Shown: positions 46,774-58,727, counted from the stretch's first letter. The stretch: 64,000 bases of DNA from Laccaria trichodermophora (GCA_018417955.1 JACTVC010000002.1:2542001-2606000); one strand, 5' to 3'. The notes: generated by a model not told the origin, from the letters alone. Translations and numbers: made by a program.

Positions 46774-47832
46774 ATGACAGAATACGACTATTCACCCGAG
46801 GCTTATGATCGTTACCTCGCTACCCAACGGCGCATTGCCAACTGGGTCGACCAGACTGAGCACCACAGATCTCAATTCGGTCCAACCACCCAGTCCGTCG
46901 CTGACTCCTCAAATTCCCGAACGAGGCACCACCGTCATTATTATCGTCCCCCTTCCTCCGATTCTGGTTCAGATGACTCCTATGCAGCTGGGCCCGGCTA
47001 CCCAGGTCCAATGCCAGGTCCAATGTTCGGCTCAATGCCTCTGCATAGTCCTCCTCCTCCTCCTATGTATCCTCAGCAGCCAATATACCACCAGCCAATG
47101 GTACCTCCGCTGCTTTCACCAGGATACCCATACCCGCCTACCTCTCCGCACTACTACGACAATCACCGTCGATCGTCCCGCTCATATAGACGCTCACATT
47201 CCCAATCTCCCCGTCACCCCTCAGCTTTCCGCTTTACCCCTCCACCGACCTCTCCCATCTATTCACACGGCTACCCACCTCCGCCTATGGTCGGGTATCC
47301 TCCTCAAGGTTTCATCATGATGCCACCGCCACCAATACCCAGAGGAAGGAAAATGTCTGTTATGGTGAGTTTAGCCTCTTTTCTTCGCTTACTACCCACT
47401 TCGGTCTTCAATCATTCTTACTCTTCGTTGTCTCTTTGTCGCAGTATCTTTAAATCACCTCTTACCTTGGAAATCCCCTAGTCTGCTGAAACACCGTCTG
47501 CTCGTGTTGCTCCGCAAGCCGACGTCTATTTACCACATCATCAACTGGTACCTCCCTCAAACTTGCCTCAGGGACAAGGTTCAGCTGGTGTCGTCTCATC
47601 GCAGTGGCCTGCGTACACCGCTGCGCCTCCCTCACACCCTCTGTTTATTACACCCGGCGGTGCAGCAGCTGTCGTGACGCCACCTCGTATTCCATATTCA
47701 GCTGGAGCTCAACAAAGCTCGGCCGCTCTCCATGTCCTCCCACCGAACTTTCCTTTGAAAACACATCTACCCATACATCAACGAATGTATGGTACACATG
47801 GAAAGCACTATTTTCGCCGAAGCGTTGGCTAG
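46774..47832 (+). CDS. Pro/Tyr/His-rich low-complexity protein
   Basis: I recognise no domain. The start at 46774 reads MTEYDYSPEAYDRYLATQRR, a short possibly helical lead ending IANWVDQTEHH. Then there is a long region dominated by Pro, Tyr, Ser and His, with blocks such as GPGYPGPMPGPMFGSM and SPPPPPMYPQQPIY. A Ser/Arg patch (RRSSRSYRRSHSQSPR) follows. One intron (about 47365-47481) joins KMSVM to SAETPSAR. The end is basic (YGTHGKHYFRRSVG). No signal peptide or membrane segment is visible, so it is probably intracellular and disordered. A TATA box upstream suggests regulated expression. The ORF is long, clean and spliced, so the gene itself is credible. Confidence 0.65.
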
Positions 47833-47980
47833 AATCAGTTCATTTTTATTCAAGGAAATAGAGTTGGTAATATCTGGGTTTTTAGAGTGTTTTTCACTTA
47901 TGAACACTATCATATTCTGGGCTGCAAGGAGTAATGTACACATCGAGGATGACTTATAGTAACATAGACTTAGAGTATAT

Positions 47981-49981
47981 CTACTTTTCCCTCAACTGCC
48001 AGATCCACAGATGTTTTTTGGCTCCTACACCTATAATGACCTGACCGCCCATCCCCATGACGCAGTTGTGTAGACCATTGACGTGATCATTCAAGCCAAT
48101 ACGCCACCCCACAATTTCGGGGGGAAGTTGCACAACACTTGACATATCTCCACCTCCGTCTTTGTCATCATGCATCCTATCTCCTGTGGGTATCATTTCC
48201 TCTCCATCTTCTTCTGCAGACACTTGCCCCCGTTTCTCAACCGGAAACGGGAAGGGACGGCGAGCAGGTAAATAGCCGGCATTCAACATAAGGAAGGAGG
48301 ATGATTCCGGATAGACACACAATAAAATGGGGTCGTGAATCGATGAGTGATACACAGATAGATTTGGGGCACTATGTGGCGTTGTCCCATTCGGGAATGC
48401 GTTTACGGAGACGAATTTGAAGGATGCTGTAAATGATCAATCAATTGAGAATGAAAGAATCTGAAGAAAATGTTGGGTACAGCTCTCTTGGTAATCCTGT
48501 GAAATGCAGCATCAGCGAAAAAAAACAAAGATATAATCCTTGCAGTAAAGGTTCTACCGAGGCGCAACCACGCAGTGAATCTTGAGATATGTCCTCTTTG
48601 TCCGGAGGGAAAAACCTGTCGATGCCCAGCCACCGCCAAATGACCAACTCTCCAGGCTCTGTGTGCACCGTCTTGTTCATCGGATCCTGGTATGTGCGCA
48701 TTAAAGCAGGGCCACTGTGGGTCAACAGAAGATCGTGTTGTAGCCTGTTCACAATCATTGGGTATTATACCTGAAGGAATGTAATTGTACATACCAAGTT
48801 ACCGAAAGAACCCTTCCTTTATGAATTCTACTACTGCTAAAAAGAGGTTTGTCTTCTCGTTTCAAACGATCCTCAAAAGTGGGGCGCACAACCCAGATTT
48901 TGACTGCCCTATCAAGCTTCACGGGAATCATTTGAGATGAATTTGATTGACGGTTTAAAAAAAAGCGCCCTACCCCGCAAGTGGCGATGAGGGGAAGCTC
49001 TGGATGAAAAGCCTTGAGAGTCTCGGTAGATGTTCAGGAAATGAAAACATAAAGGCTTACAGCCCCTAGAACCGCAGCCTGATGTCCCCCCGATCGGCCA
49101 CCCATTAAAACAACCACGCAGCGACCGATCCCACTGCCTTCTGCCTCAGTCATATGCAAGCCATGTGCCGCGCCTGCCAAACTGGGTTTTGTACTTGGAG
49201 GCCAATGCGTGTTGTTAGGCAACTGTTGGGGAGAAAGTGTAAGATCATAAATTCGCGTAGAATGGTCTCGCGATGTCGTGCAGAAAAGGTGTGGGTTTAC
49301 AGGGTGGACATTGATGGATGTAATTGCCTGTCGCAGCTATCAGCAGAGCGAAATTGCGAGTAAAAAAAAAACTTGCCCCTCCATGTCCACGAAGATATCC
49401 CAAAATAGAATTGCGGGGTACGCTGTATACGTATAGAAGACTTGCTCTTGAGAAAACGACTAGGGGTTCAAAGGGCGCGTTGAGGCTCAAAGCCCAAGAG
49501 ATGCACATTACATCGGCAGGGAGTAATTTCAATTCTGGAGGGTCCTACATCAGTCGGTCAGTATCTGACTAGTAGGGAAATATGAAAACAAACCGCGGGA
49601 AGTCTGGCGCAAACGGGATCTTTTTGGCTATGGATGAAAAAGATATAAAGCTCATGATCAGAGGTGACCGCGACCGCATCTGAGTACGCAGAAATCATTG
49701 TCTCCCATTTTTTCAGTGTTTCCTGATCGTAAAGGCTACCCTTCCAGAGGGTGGTCAAGGAATCGATGTGCCAGGGAAAAGAGGCAAGTGAACGGAAAGC
49801 AGAGGCATTAGGTTGCTTTGACTAGTTTACATGAATGAATATCCCAGAATGACTGTGAGAGGTGGCGACCGACAGATATTTTCTTGATAACGTGAACTTG
49901 AAAGGGAGGAGGCTTTTGGACACATCTATACCACGGCTGGGGTTCGTTATCTTGCTGTTGATATGATTGTTCTTCCGACAT
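47981..49981 (-). CDS. WD40-repeat protein, resembling EED/ESC of Polycomb complex 2
   Basis: The start at 49981 reads MSEEQSYQQQDNEPQPWY. WD-type blades follow: ASLLYVYSVPRNSILGYLRG (like the start of an H-G-x-x-I-N blade), TTRIYDLTLSPQQLPNN, GGHQAAVLGAAFHPELPLI and ATCGDRAVKIWVV. Next comes DKPLFSSSRIHKGRVLSVTW with HDLLLTHSGPALMR, which lines up with EED's blade before the H3K27me3-reading end. The protein closes VIIGVGAKKHLWIWQLREK, like EED's terminal IWRWDRLR blade. EED would be the core scaffold of H3K27 methylation. I base this on blade order and local similarity only. A different WD40 family remains possible. Many introns. Confidence 0.5.
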
Positions 49982-50052
49982 GGTACATAACGAGATTGCA
50001 AGGCAGGCAAACGCTTATTTATTTGTTTACCACATTCAATTTCAACGCACTC

Positions 50053-50641
50053 ATGTCAGAGTCCAACGATACCTCAGCGTTCACCTACAAATCACCATTC
50101 AAATACGCCACCGCCGTCGGAATTCAGGCAAGTGCCGTCGGTTTGGTCGTCAGTACTCTTCAGAATGCACTTGGAAACCATTCTTATGGCGCGATGGGTG
50201 TGGTGACAAGGACAGGAGGGACCATTGGCTTGTTTGGTGCATTTTCTCTCCCTAACCTCCATGTTAATTGCTAACACTGAGTAAATTGTCCGATTAGCTG
50301 CCATGGGCGCGACGTTCGCCTTTACGGAGACAGCCGTTGCCAACCAGCGGCAGACTAATGATGCTTGGAACGGAGCTGCTGGTGCCTGCTCCGCTGGGTT
50401 TTTAGCAGGCGTCAGATGTGCGCACTTGGTCTCATTTAAGTCCTCTGAATGTATCTGACTTTTTTATTAAGCTCGTTCACTACCTATGGCAGTGGGTGGT
50501 TGTGTGATACTCGGCGTGGCCATGGGAGCATACGACTACTCTGGCCAATTAGCAGGCGAGACCAGCGTCACAAAGGAGGAAAGACGAAGAAACTTTTTCA
50601 AAACGCCACCTAAACCTATTGTTGACGTCGGAACGGATTGA
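50053..50641 (+). CDS. Complex I accessory subunit NDUFA11 (B14.7 / 21.3 kDa type)
   Basis: Accessory membrane subunit of mitochondrial NADH:ubiquinone oxidoreductase, Tim17-like fold. The start at 50053 reads MSESNDTSAFTYKSPFKYA. Glycine-rich membrane helices follow: TAVGIQASAVGLVVSTLQNA, TRTGGTIGLFAAMGATFAFT, GACSAGFLAGVRSRSLPMAV and GGCVILGVAMGAYDYSGQL. The polar end KEERRRNFFKTPPKPIVDVG is typical of the fungal subunit. Two introns. An in-frame codon upstream (from 49963) adds a stretch unlike the family, so I prefer 50053. Confidence 0.85.
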
Positions 50642-50755
50642 AGGCCACGTCAGCGTTGACATTCGTAGAAAATAGACAATCTTGTTGCATTCCCCACCCA
50701 TCTAGGTCTTGACGGAATCGTTGAACAAGAGCTACTGTGAGTCACGGGAGCCTCA

Positions 50756-53361
50756 CTAGGCGTAAGGAGCTTCGAAATCAGGCCCCTGCCCTACGGAAAT
50801 TTCCTGAGCAGCCTCCGCACTTAACTGGTTGTAACGCGCCATGACCTCTACGTGATGTTTATCGTAAAAGTCCTCCCAATTCGCTTCAGTTTGGCATGAA
50901 ACCTGCTACCATCAGTATAGAAGTTGGATTTTTCGAGCTATTGGCTTACCTGGCTGGTGAGACGAGCCCAGATGGCCGAGGGCTCTTGTCCCTCCTCATC
51001 ACCACCGCCAAAAGCAAAATAATTTGATACAACACGGAGGTCTTGCTCTTTTGATTGGTCCACATACTGAGGTGGTGCCGTCGGCGTCGGAGGGCTCGGC
51101 ACAACTTCATTTGGAAGTTCCTCTGAATCGAAATCATTGAATTTTGGACTTTTCAACGGCGCTGGTGTTTGTGAATGCGACTCCTTCTGACTCTCAGCCT
51201 TCCGAAAGGCGATACTGGCTCTCTTGCGCAAAGCATCGATATCATCCCGGATTGTAGTCCCTATGTAGGTTTTCCAAGATTTTAAAGTGTGGTGAGGCAT
51301 CTGATGCACAACTTATTGAGTAGGTCTCTCTTGCTTCCACTTCCTCAATCATACCTTGTCATGCATGGCCTTCCCAATCGCGCTGTTAGCTACCATATGA
51401 TCACGGTCGAGAAGAATTTTGGTATAGCGCAAGACGTATTCCCGTTCGTGTTCTGTATACCTGTGACCACTGGTACCGAAGCCAATATGCGTGTGCAAGG
51501 GTGGCGGCGTTGGTGTCCTTGGCCCGTCATAAGTCGGAGCTGAGCGTATAGGTGTCGGCGACTTTTTCCTTTTTCCTTGCTTTGCGGATGGGCTGGCAGG
51601 AGTGGTTGTTGATTCCTCGCGTGCAAGTTTCCTTCGTTCCGACTGTCGTCGATTCTTTTCCAAACGCCTCTCCTCCGCAACAACATCAGGAGGTTCTTCG
51701 TCAGACAGAGGGGTCGAACCCTGTCTTTTACGTTTTTTGGGTGTAAGCTTGAATAAATACGGAGTCGGGTCGTCTATCAAAGTCTCCCTAGCCACACAAT
51801 CTCGGATAAAGTTCGCACTGACTGCAGGTCTCCCTGCGTCGATCGTCGAGCGAAGCAGGTCGAGAAATGTTTTCTGTTTTTGGGATCCAGAATATAAGAC
51901 AGAGTAATCAGCAGTTGTGTGGTTGTTGGTAATCTTGCCGCCATTTTTCTGGGAAATGTTCAGTAACTAGATTGCTGGATGTGAAAACAATTCACCTTGA
52001 TGGCATTAACAATCCTGATGCGGTTACCTAAATCAATTTGTACGAAAAATGAAAGTCCTCCTTCTTTGGTTGAGAAAATTCCTTGCTTGACTGGAGAACG
52101 TGAAGAGGCTCCCAATTCCTCAGTGCAAGCCCGAGTGGCATTCGGATAAAGTGAGTTGTTCGGCGACATTGTTCTTCGTTTCCCCTGTGCTTTTGATGAC
52201 GGAGGTGGCGAAGTCGATAACGTGTTCGTCGACCTACGACCAATCGAGGAATGCAACAAAGAAGGGGAGGGTTGCAAACTTCCTGTTGCCGTGGACATGT
52301 CGGTGGATACGTTATTGCTTATATTAAACATGGGGTGAGGGTCTTGAGAAGTCTGTGCCATAGTGTTTGGTGCCATCTGGTTGTTCATGGCCATTTGCAT
52401 AGCAGCGTGCCCCTGTGCTGTGGAATATGAGTAGCCATGGGCCTTCATAGCATCAACAAGTGCCATAGAAAACCCTTGCTCAAAATGGGGGGGCAATTGC
52501 TGAGGATTAAACTGAGAGTTCTGTGAGTTCAAGAAGTTTGCAAGAAATGCAGGGGAAATCATGGGCTGGGTAAAAGCAGATGCCATATTGTTTTGCATGA
52601 TTGGCATCTGCATGTGATATTGAGGCATCATATGTTGAAAATTTGGGAAGAGATTCATTCCATTGTTTTGAGATTGAGGGATCAAAGTCTGCGTATGAGA
52701 TTGATCGTTGGAGAAAGGATGAGGTAAGGAAGGCTGAGGGATTTCAGTCATATTTTGCTCGATAGACTGTCTTCGTCGCTGAGTGGAATTGATGCGAGAC
52801 ACAGAATTGTCGCCTGACATACGACGATCGCTAATAGAAACTACAGGAGTTTCGCGAGGTGTGGGAACTGGGCTTCTTGAAGATGATACTGAGTAGACGA
52901 GGTGCAGAAAAAACGAGAAACACTAACTTTCTATTTTCGTCATCCATAGCTTCTTCCAAGGGAAGCCCATCGTCTTCTGTGAGGAATCCCCCCCATCTCT
53001 CGTCATTACACACCTGGCCTGCCTCGATTGATTTATAAGCCCAGACAAAGTTAAGAACGACTTTGTCCGCGTCTTTCCCCCAATCGCGAATGAATCGTTT
53101 TCCTTGATAAGTTTCTGGGTCGACAAGGATAATTTGCGCGTTCTTCGGGTCGTTGCATATGATGGCTCCTGCTTTCTGAAGATGCATCCTAATTAGTAAA
53201 AGTCGACCTGTAGCATGTCGAAAACCTGCCTTCAACGCCCTCACAAGTTTTGGACGAGAAGAGATACCGCCAGCTTCGACAAAGATACGAATTTGTGAAC
53301 CGTCCGCAGCCTGGAAAACGAGAGTATCGTTGGAAACTTGTGTGCTGGGTGGTTCGTCCAT
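50756..53361 (-). CDS. rap1: Rap1-like telomere protein with two BRCT regions and a Myb-like domain
   Basis: The start at 53361 (MDEPPSTQVSNDTLVFQ) leads into a first BRCT-like domain: GSQIRIFVEAGGISSRPKLV, KKAGAIICNDPKNAQIILVD, VVLNFVWAYKSIEAGQV. A long Gln/Asn/Met-rich disordered region follows (about 52800-52150). A second BRCT-like domain reads FFVQIDLGNRIRIVNAIK, KNGGKITNNHTTADYSVLYS and AGRPAVSANFIRDCVARE. After a basic linker comes a Rap1 Myb-like module, HRYTEHEREYVLRYTKILL, then AIGKAMHDK and MPHHTLKSWKTYI. The C-terminal part has WARLTSQ and ends GPDFEAPYA; a clear RCT domain is not evident. Rap1 proteins bind shelterin and silence telomeres. An in-frame ATG at 53403 is an alternative start. 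Confidence 0.72.
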
Positions 53362-53695
53362 TGCGTTCAAGCTGAGGACGCGTTTAGTCACAGTCACGCA
53401 CATGAAATAGCAATTGTAAATGTTTATAACACATGATCATGGTGATGATCACTATCAAAAAGTAACCCCAAGGATTGTCAAAAGACTGGTGACTGTTTGT
53501 ATATGAAGAAAGTGGTATATCGCTTAGGGTTCTTTGTTCTCACATACAGACTGGTCACGAGCATGGTGTTGTCAGAGGGTAAGAGATCGCGCACAAGACT
53601 CAAAAGCGGTTGTTTTCCATAAGATTGGCATGGTTTCATAGAAGAGTACGTGACATGAAACATAACCAGGAAGAGAAGACAGAAAAATAGAATAT

Positions 53696-54241
53696 TCAAC
53701 GGTAACTGGGGGATTATTTGGAGGTGAGATGAAAGCAGAGAGTAGGAAGATAAGAGGTTCGCACCTCTTTTGCCTGCGAGCACGAGCACCATGACCACCA
53801 AACTTCTTGGGTTCCATCCGTCTGGGATCGGCAATAAGGAGAGTTCTATCATATGCCACCAACTTCTTCTTCAACTCCATTGCACTGGATGCATCGATGT
53901 ACTTGGCATAGTACGCAATGAGGGCTTTGGCGATAGCTTGGCGAATGGCGTAGACCTGAGAAGTGTGACCTCCACCTTTCACCCGCACGCGGATGTCGAG
54001 AGGTGCAAAGGAGTCCTCGCCAGCAACAAGGACGGGCTCGTACACCTTGAGACGCAAAATTTCAGGTTGAACGAGGTTGATAGGTGAGCCGTTAATGCGG
54101 ATAAGACCACGGCCCTCTTTCGCATGGGCGACGGCTGTTGCAGTCTACCATTGGAATATGAGTATGCGTATGTAGGCTGGCTGAGGCAATACAGACCTTC
54201 TTTTTACCGAACGTCTGAACGGCCTTTACTGATGAAGCCAT
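53696..54241 (-). CDS. RPS16: Cytosolic ribosomal protein uS9 (Rps16)
   Basis: Small-subunit ribosomal protein whose C-terminal tail reaches the tRNA at the P site. The start at 54241 reads [20 protein letters not shown], then [57 protein letters not shown] and [20 protein letters not shown]. The final intron (about 53709-53762) joins RRQK to the two-codon tail, giving the universal QKSYR end at 53696. About 142 residues, as expected. It is divergent from mitochondrial uL4m, with 237 bp between the starts. Confidence 0.95.
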
Positions 54242-54478
54242 TTTTTAGGGTGAACCGGATGGTGCGGTTGAGTGCTAGCCAGTCAAAAGATGAGTAAAAA
54301 GGTGGTGTTTACGATGCATGGGCGTACCTTGCTCTTGAGGTCGTTGTCGCCGGTGCCGATAATATTGGAGACCAAGTGGTGGCTTGGATAAGCTATCCAG
54401 TTGCAACCGGAAAATGCCGCAGTCAATGATGACTAAGCATTTCACCTCTTCGCCCTCACCACACCCAACTACCGCGCC
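54242..54478. promoter_or_regulatory. Shared divergent promoter of RPS16 and mitochondrial uL4m
   Basis: The 237-bp gap between two opposed starts must hold both promoters. It contains a poly-T/A run next to the RPS16 start and no TATA box, as usual for ribosomal-protein genes. Confidence 0.55.
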
Positions 54479-55435
54479 ATGTTTACCCGGACGTTGTCCA
54501 AGGTATTCCAATATATTCTATGTTATGCCAGCTCTTGACGTGTATATGCAGACACCGCTCCAGCTGAGGTTTGGGCGCCCTTCAGCTGCCAGGCTGTCGA
54601 CGGTAACAGAGACGCTACGCTCCAGCATACCTCATCCACCTCCCGCGAAAGAAGGTTATTGTAAATTGGGATTATGCTAAAGATATCTACGCTGACCTTC
54701 TTGCCAATAGTCCAACCGCTGGCATCACCTCTGTACCTCACTCTTTCACTGTCTCTCAAACGCCGTCCGACAGACCCTTCAACAGAAGACAGCCTCGTTG
54801 TCCTGGATCCAACAGTTTTCGATCATCCTATTCGTCGAGACGTCCTCCATCTCTGTGTCACTCATTACCTTGATTCTCTTCGTCAAGGCTCAGCGAACAC
54901 GAAGACACGTGGTGAGGTGCGAGGCTCTGGTGCTAAACTCCACCGTCAGAAAGGCACTGGCAGGGCCCGAGTTGGCGACGGCCAAAGTCCTATACGTGTC
55001 GGAGGAGGTGTTGCGTTCGGACCCAAACCACGGGACTTTAGCACAAAACTTCCTCGCAAAGTCATCGAGATGGGCATGCGGGTTGCCTTGAGCGTCAAGA
55101 TGAAGGAGCGGCAGCTCGGTATTATGGCATCTCTTGATTGGCCAAACGCAAAAACGAGAAATCTGGTACAAAAGATTGACCTTCTCGGATTACGCAAGAC
55201 ACTGTTCGTTACAGGAGAAGGAGTTGTCCCAGCTGGTTTGAAGCAAGCTATGGCCAATATTCCGCTCGTTCAGGTTATCACAGCGGAAGAAGTCAATGTC
55301 TACGAAATCATGAAGTGGCAAAGATTGGTTCTCGATGTTAAAGCAGTAGAATTTTTCGAGAGGACGCTCAAGAAAGACGTTCCGATAGCCGCGATACCAT
55401 TGCTGCATAGCCCCCAAGCGGAGAACTCCATTTGA
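54479..55435 (+). CDS. MRPL4: Mitochondrial ribosomal protein uL4m
   Basis: Large-subunit mitoribosome protein lining the exit tunnel. The short first exon (54479: MFTRTLSK) plus the next (TPLQLRFGRPSAARLSTVTE) form an Arg/Ser-rich import sequence. The L4 fold follows: LVVLDPTVFDHPIRRDVLHL, DSLRQGSANTKTRGEVRGSG and KLHRQKGTGRARVGDGQSP. It continues GGGVAFGPKPRDFSTKLPRK, RVALSVKMKERQLGIMASLD and NVYEIMKWQRLVLDVKAVEF. It ends PLLHSPQAENSI. The GTGRAR and GPKPRDF blocks are diagnostic. Introns near 54503 and 54655. Confidence 0.93.
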
Positions 55436-55481
55436 TTTATTTGTTGATATAAGTAGCTGTTCATGGTACTTTATAATGCCC

Positions 55482-57018
55482 TTACCAAAAGTCTTCATCT
55501 TCCTCGTCATCGTACCCATATTCATTTTCAACATCAAGTTCGTAAGACGCGTCAAAGTCCGATCCGTCGTCGTAATAGTCCCAGTCATCTTCTTCACCCT
55601 CCTCTAAAAATTCAAAGGCGTTGGACTCAATGAGCGCATTCTTGCGGGCCGAGTATTGAACTGTCAGATGGCCTCCAAGAATCTCAACTATCTTTTGGAT
55701 CTGGTCATCACCTTCGTCCAGTTTGGAAAAACACACAGTCAAGGGCGACGTGGGCTTGACCAAACGTTGGCCGACAACTCGAGAAAACCAAGATAAGTCG
55801 GCTACGCCTGTTACCCCTGCTTCCTTGTTCATTACTTCTAGCGTGATTGAGTGCAAATTGGGCAAAGAGATGACGGATGGTAGATAGAAATCTGAGTTGG
55901 TATAAATATTGATCAATTCCAAATCTATGGTGTTGGGAAGGGATTGAATGAAAAGAAGTTCTTCTGCTTCAATAGAGATGCCCGACATTCGGAGTCTTCG
56001 AACGCGAGAATTTTGCCTCCAGCTACGCAGGCTGGAGGAGAAGTGGCCAGATAAATCGAGTGAAAGGAGAAAAATTTCGATACATTCAATGTTCTCCAAA
56101 ACAAGCAGGTGCAAAGGGCAAGCGCATGGACTGCTGTGTCCAGAGGTGAAACTCACTGCGAATGAACGCAGGCTTGAGGCGTGGATTGGAAGGGAGGCCT
56201 GATCAAAAACGGCATCCTCTCGCGCGGCGAAACGGCGGAGAATGAGAGACGACAATGAAGGGCACGCGTCGAAGAGATCGCGAAACTGCGATTCGCTCGG
56301 TTGAAATCGGTCAATATCAAGAAAGGTCAGATTGATCAATGGGGGTGAACAGTAGCCGCAAACTCCTTTGACCTTCAACGACTTTAATGCGACTGTATGT
56401 GTCATGATGGGCAGACCATTGCGGGAATCATGAGACTCCTCTTGTGTATACACAAAAACCTCGAGGTTGTTCAGCATCGGAGCTTCAGCATCACGGAAAG
56501 ACGCAACCAAGGAACGAAGATCTTCAGCGCTCCATACATGAATCTTCAATGAGCGTAAACGGCAAATGTTATCCAAAATGATTCGGGATATACGGTCAAA
56601 AGAGCTTTCGTCCCCGAAACTACTAGCAACCATAGTATCCAGTGTGACATCGAAGGGGGCTGGCTTGGACCTCTCGAAGAATGTCAGGACGTCGAATTTT
56701 GTGGTGCTAGGAAGGAAAATAGTGCTCCAAAGACAAGGTGAATTGATGGCGACATTTCTCCAAAATTTGCAAACCATTGAAACGAGGATGGGAAAGGGCA
56801 CCGCATTAATGCCAACTTCTGAAGGTGGCTGAGAACTTCCTGCAACGAAGATCTCAAGCAAGAGTTCGCTCGGAAGAGAGTGGACGGCGGGAGGTGAAGG
56901 GCTATCAAGCTGCAGAGCGGTAGAGGATTCGATCTATCCTCGGAATGTCTTTAACACAATTATGAATTTGCAAACCACTTACCTGTTTTGTTATCTTCGT
57001 TTCGTTGGAATGCTCCAT
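55482..57018 (-). CDS. F-box protein with leucine-rich C-terminal region
   Basis: Likely substrate receptor of an SCF ubiquitin ligase, one of the large F-box families of agaricomycetes. A small first exon at 57018 (MEHSNETKITKQ) joins to HSLPSELLLEIFVAGSS and VSMVCKFWRNVAINSPCLWS, the F-box core (LPxELLxxIF...V-C-x-x-W...W). The rest is built of irregular Leu-rich units (RLRSLKIHVWSAEDLRSL, NLTFLDIDRFQPSESQF, SLSSLILRRFAAREDAV, LPNTIDLELINIYTN). The C-terminus is strongly acidic and aromatic (DDWDYYDDGSDFDASYEL, ends DEEDEDFW). The partner substrate cannot be inferred. Its start region is shared with RAD51, 217 bp apart. Confidence 0.8.
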
Positions 57019-57180
57019 CACCGTTCCACTTTCCTTTAGAACACAGCGCAGGAATTTCGATTTGACAAACCAATATCGATCTCTCAGTTACTTGGAGGAG
57101 ATGTAAAGTGTTGAGTACGCTTTGTGGCCGTAGAGAGGCAAGCCTGGAACAAGCAAGCTTGTCGCGAGCATGTGACGCGA

Positions 57181-57186
57181 ACGCGT
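57181..57186 (+). promoter_or_regulatory. MluI cell-cycle box (ACGCGT) before RAD51
   Basis: ACGCGT within CGCGAACGCGTCGCG lies 50 bases before the RAD51 start. This core binds the MBF G1/S factor in yeasts, which drives RAD51 in S. cerevisiae and related genes (established knowledge). Use here is inferred. Confidence 0.6.
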
Positions 57187-57235
57187 CGCGTTTATTGTTG
57201 TGGGAAAAACTAACACAACACTGTCTTCGTCATCC

Positions 57236-58538
57236 ATGTCCCAGCCTTCTCAATCCCAAAATCCAGAAGGGGAGGATCTAACCGAGTACCAATTCACAGG
57301 ACCCTTGCTTGTGAATAAACTACAAGAAGCAGGTATTCATGCAAACGACGTCAAAAAGCTTGCTGAGGCGGGGCTCAACACTGTCGAGGCCGTCGCATTC
57401 ACCCCCAAGAAAGTTTTGGTGACGATAAAGGGTATTTCAGATCAGAAGGCTGATAAAATTCTTGCCGAGGGTTTGTTCTTTACTTTCCCATTTAGATTCC
57501 AACATCCCATTTAATCTCACGCATACATTCCAGCACAGAAAATCGTACCTCTTGGATTCCAGAGTGCCACAGAAGTCCATGCTCGTCGTTCTGAGTTGGT
57601 TCATATTACGACGGGATCAAAGCAGCTCGATGCCCTCCTTGGAGGTAAGTGGCTGTAGTCCATGCTTGGAAAGATTACATTTCATATGTATTCTAGGTGG
57701 CATTGAAACTGGTGCAATCACGGAGCTCTTCGGTGAATTCAGGACAGGAAAATCTCAGCTGTGTCATACGCTGGCAGTGACTTGCCAGTTGCCTGTGAGC
57801 ATGGGAGGAGGCGAGGGCAAGTGTCTATATATCGATACTGAAGGAACCTTCCGTCCTGTTCGACTTTTGGCAGTCGCAGAGCGATATGGGTTGAACGGCG
57901 AAGAGGTTCTGGACAACGTCGCGTATGCAAGAGCGTACAACGCAGACCATCAGAACTCCCTACTTACGAATGCAAGTGCGCTTATGTCCGAATCAAGGCA
58001 TGCAAAGAAATTTCGCCCTCCTTACAGAGTCTGATCTTGTCGTCGGCAGATTTTGTCTCTTGATCGTTGATTCTTGTACTGCCCTTTACCGTACCGACTT
58101 CAGCGGTCGTGGAGAATTATCTTCGCGTCAGAATCACCTGGGAAAGTTCCTGCGCACATTGCAACGACTAGCAGATGAGGCAGGTGTTTCCCTCTATTCC
58201 TGTGACACTTACTTCATGCCATTCTATTCAAAAGTTTGGCATTGCCGTTGTCGTTACAAATCAAGTCATGTCAACTCCAGATGCCGCTGCAGGTCCCTAC
58301 GCAGGCAACGAGAAGAAGCCGATTGGGGGAAATATTATGGCACATGCATCTACGACACGGTACTGAGCCTATCTCTTGTCAAGGCTTGCTTTCTGATGGC
58401 TTCGACAGGCTTCAGTTGAAGAAGGCACGGGGCAATACGCGTTCGTGCAAGATATATGATTCCCCTTGCTTACCAGAATCTGAAACCCACTTCGCCATTT
58501 TGCCGAGTGGCATTGGTGATCCCGAGGAAGAAACCTAA
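57236..58538 (+). CDS. RAD51: Rad51 recombinase
   Basis: RecA-family strand-exchange protein for homologous recombination. The start at 57236 reads [20 protein letters not shown]. The N-terminal HhH domain follows: [39 protein letters not shown]. The core has [20 protein letters not shown], Walker [41 protein letters not shown] and Walker [17 protein letters not shown]1/L2 region: [40 protein letters not shown]. The C-terminus reads [20 protein letters not shown] and ends GIGDPEEET. Introns lie near 57472, 57643, 57998, 58180 and 58362. About 340 residues. All motifs intact. Confidence 0.95.
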
Positions 58539-58727
58539 TTGTCCTATTTTCTAGCCAAAAACTGGCATGGGACTTTACAATGATACAACATGGTACATTC
58601 TGTAATACAAATGTTTAGGATATCCAGTTGAATGGGTAATGGATGGATAGTTGAGTGAGCATCCAGTGTAGAATACATGTGGTCAGTACAACGGGAGGAA
58701 CCGTCCATTTCGGCTTTTATGGGAAAT

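Noticed and set aside
50756..58538. RAP1 and RAD51 as a functional telomere/recombination cluster
   Set aside because: Unrelated ribosomal and F-box genes lie between them; the proximity looks accidental.
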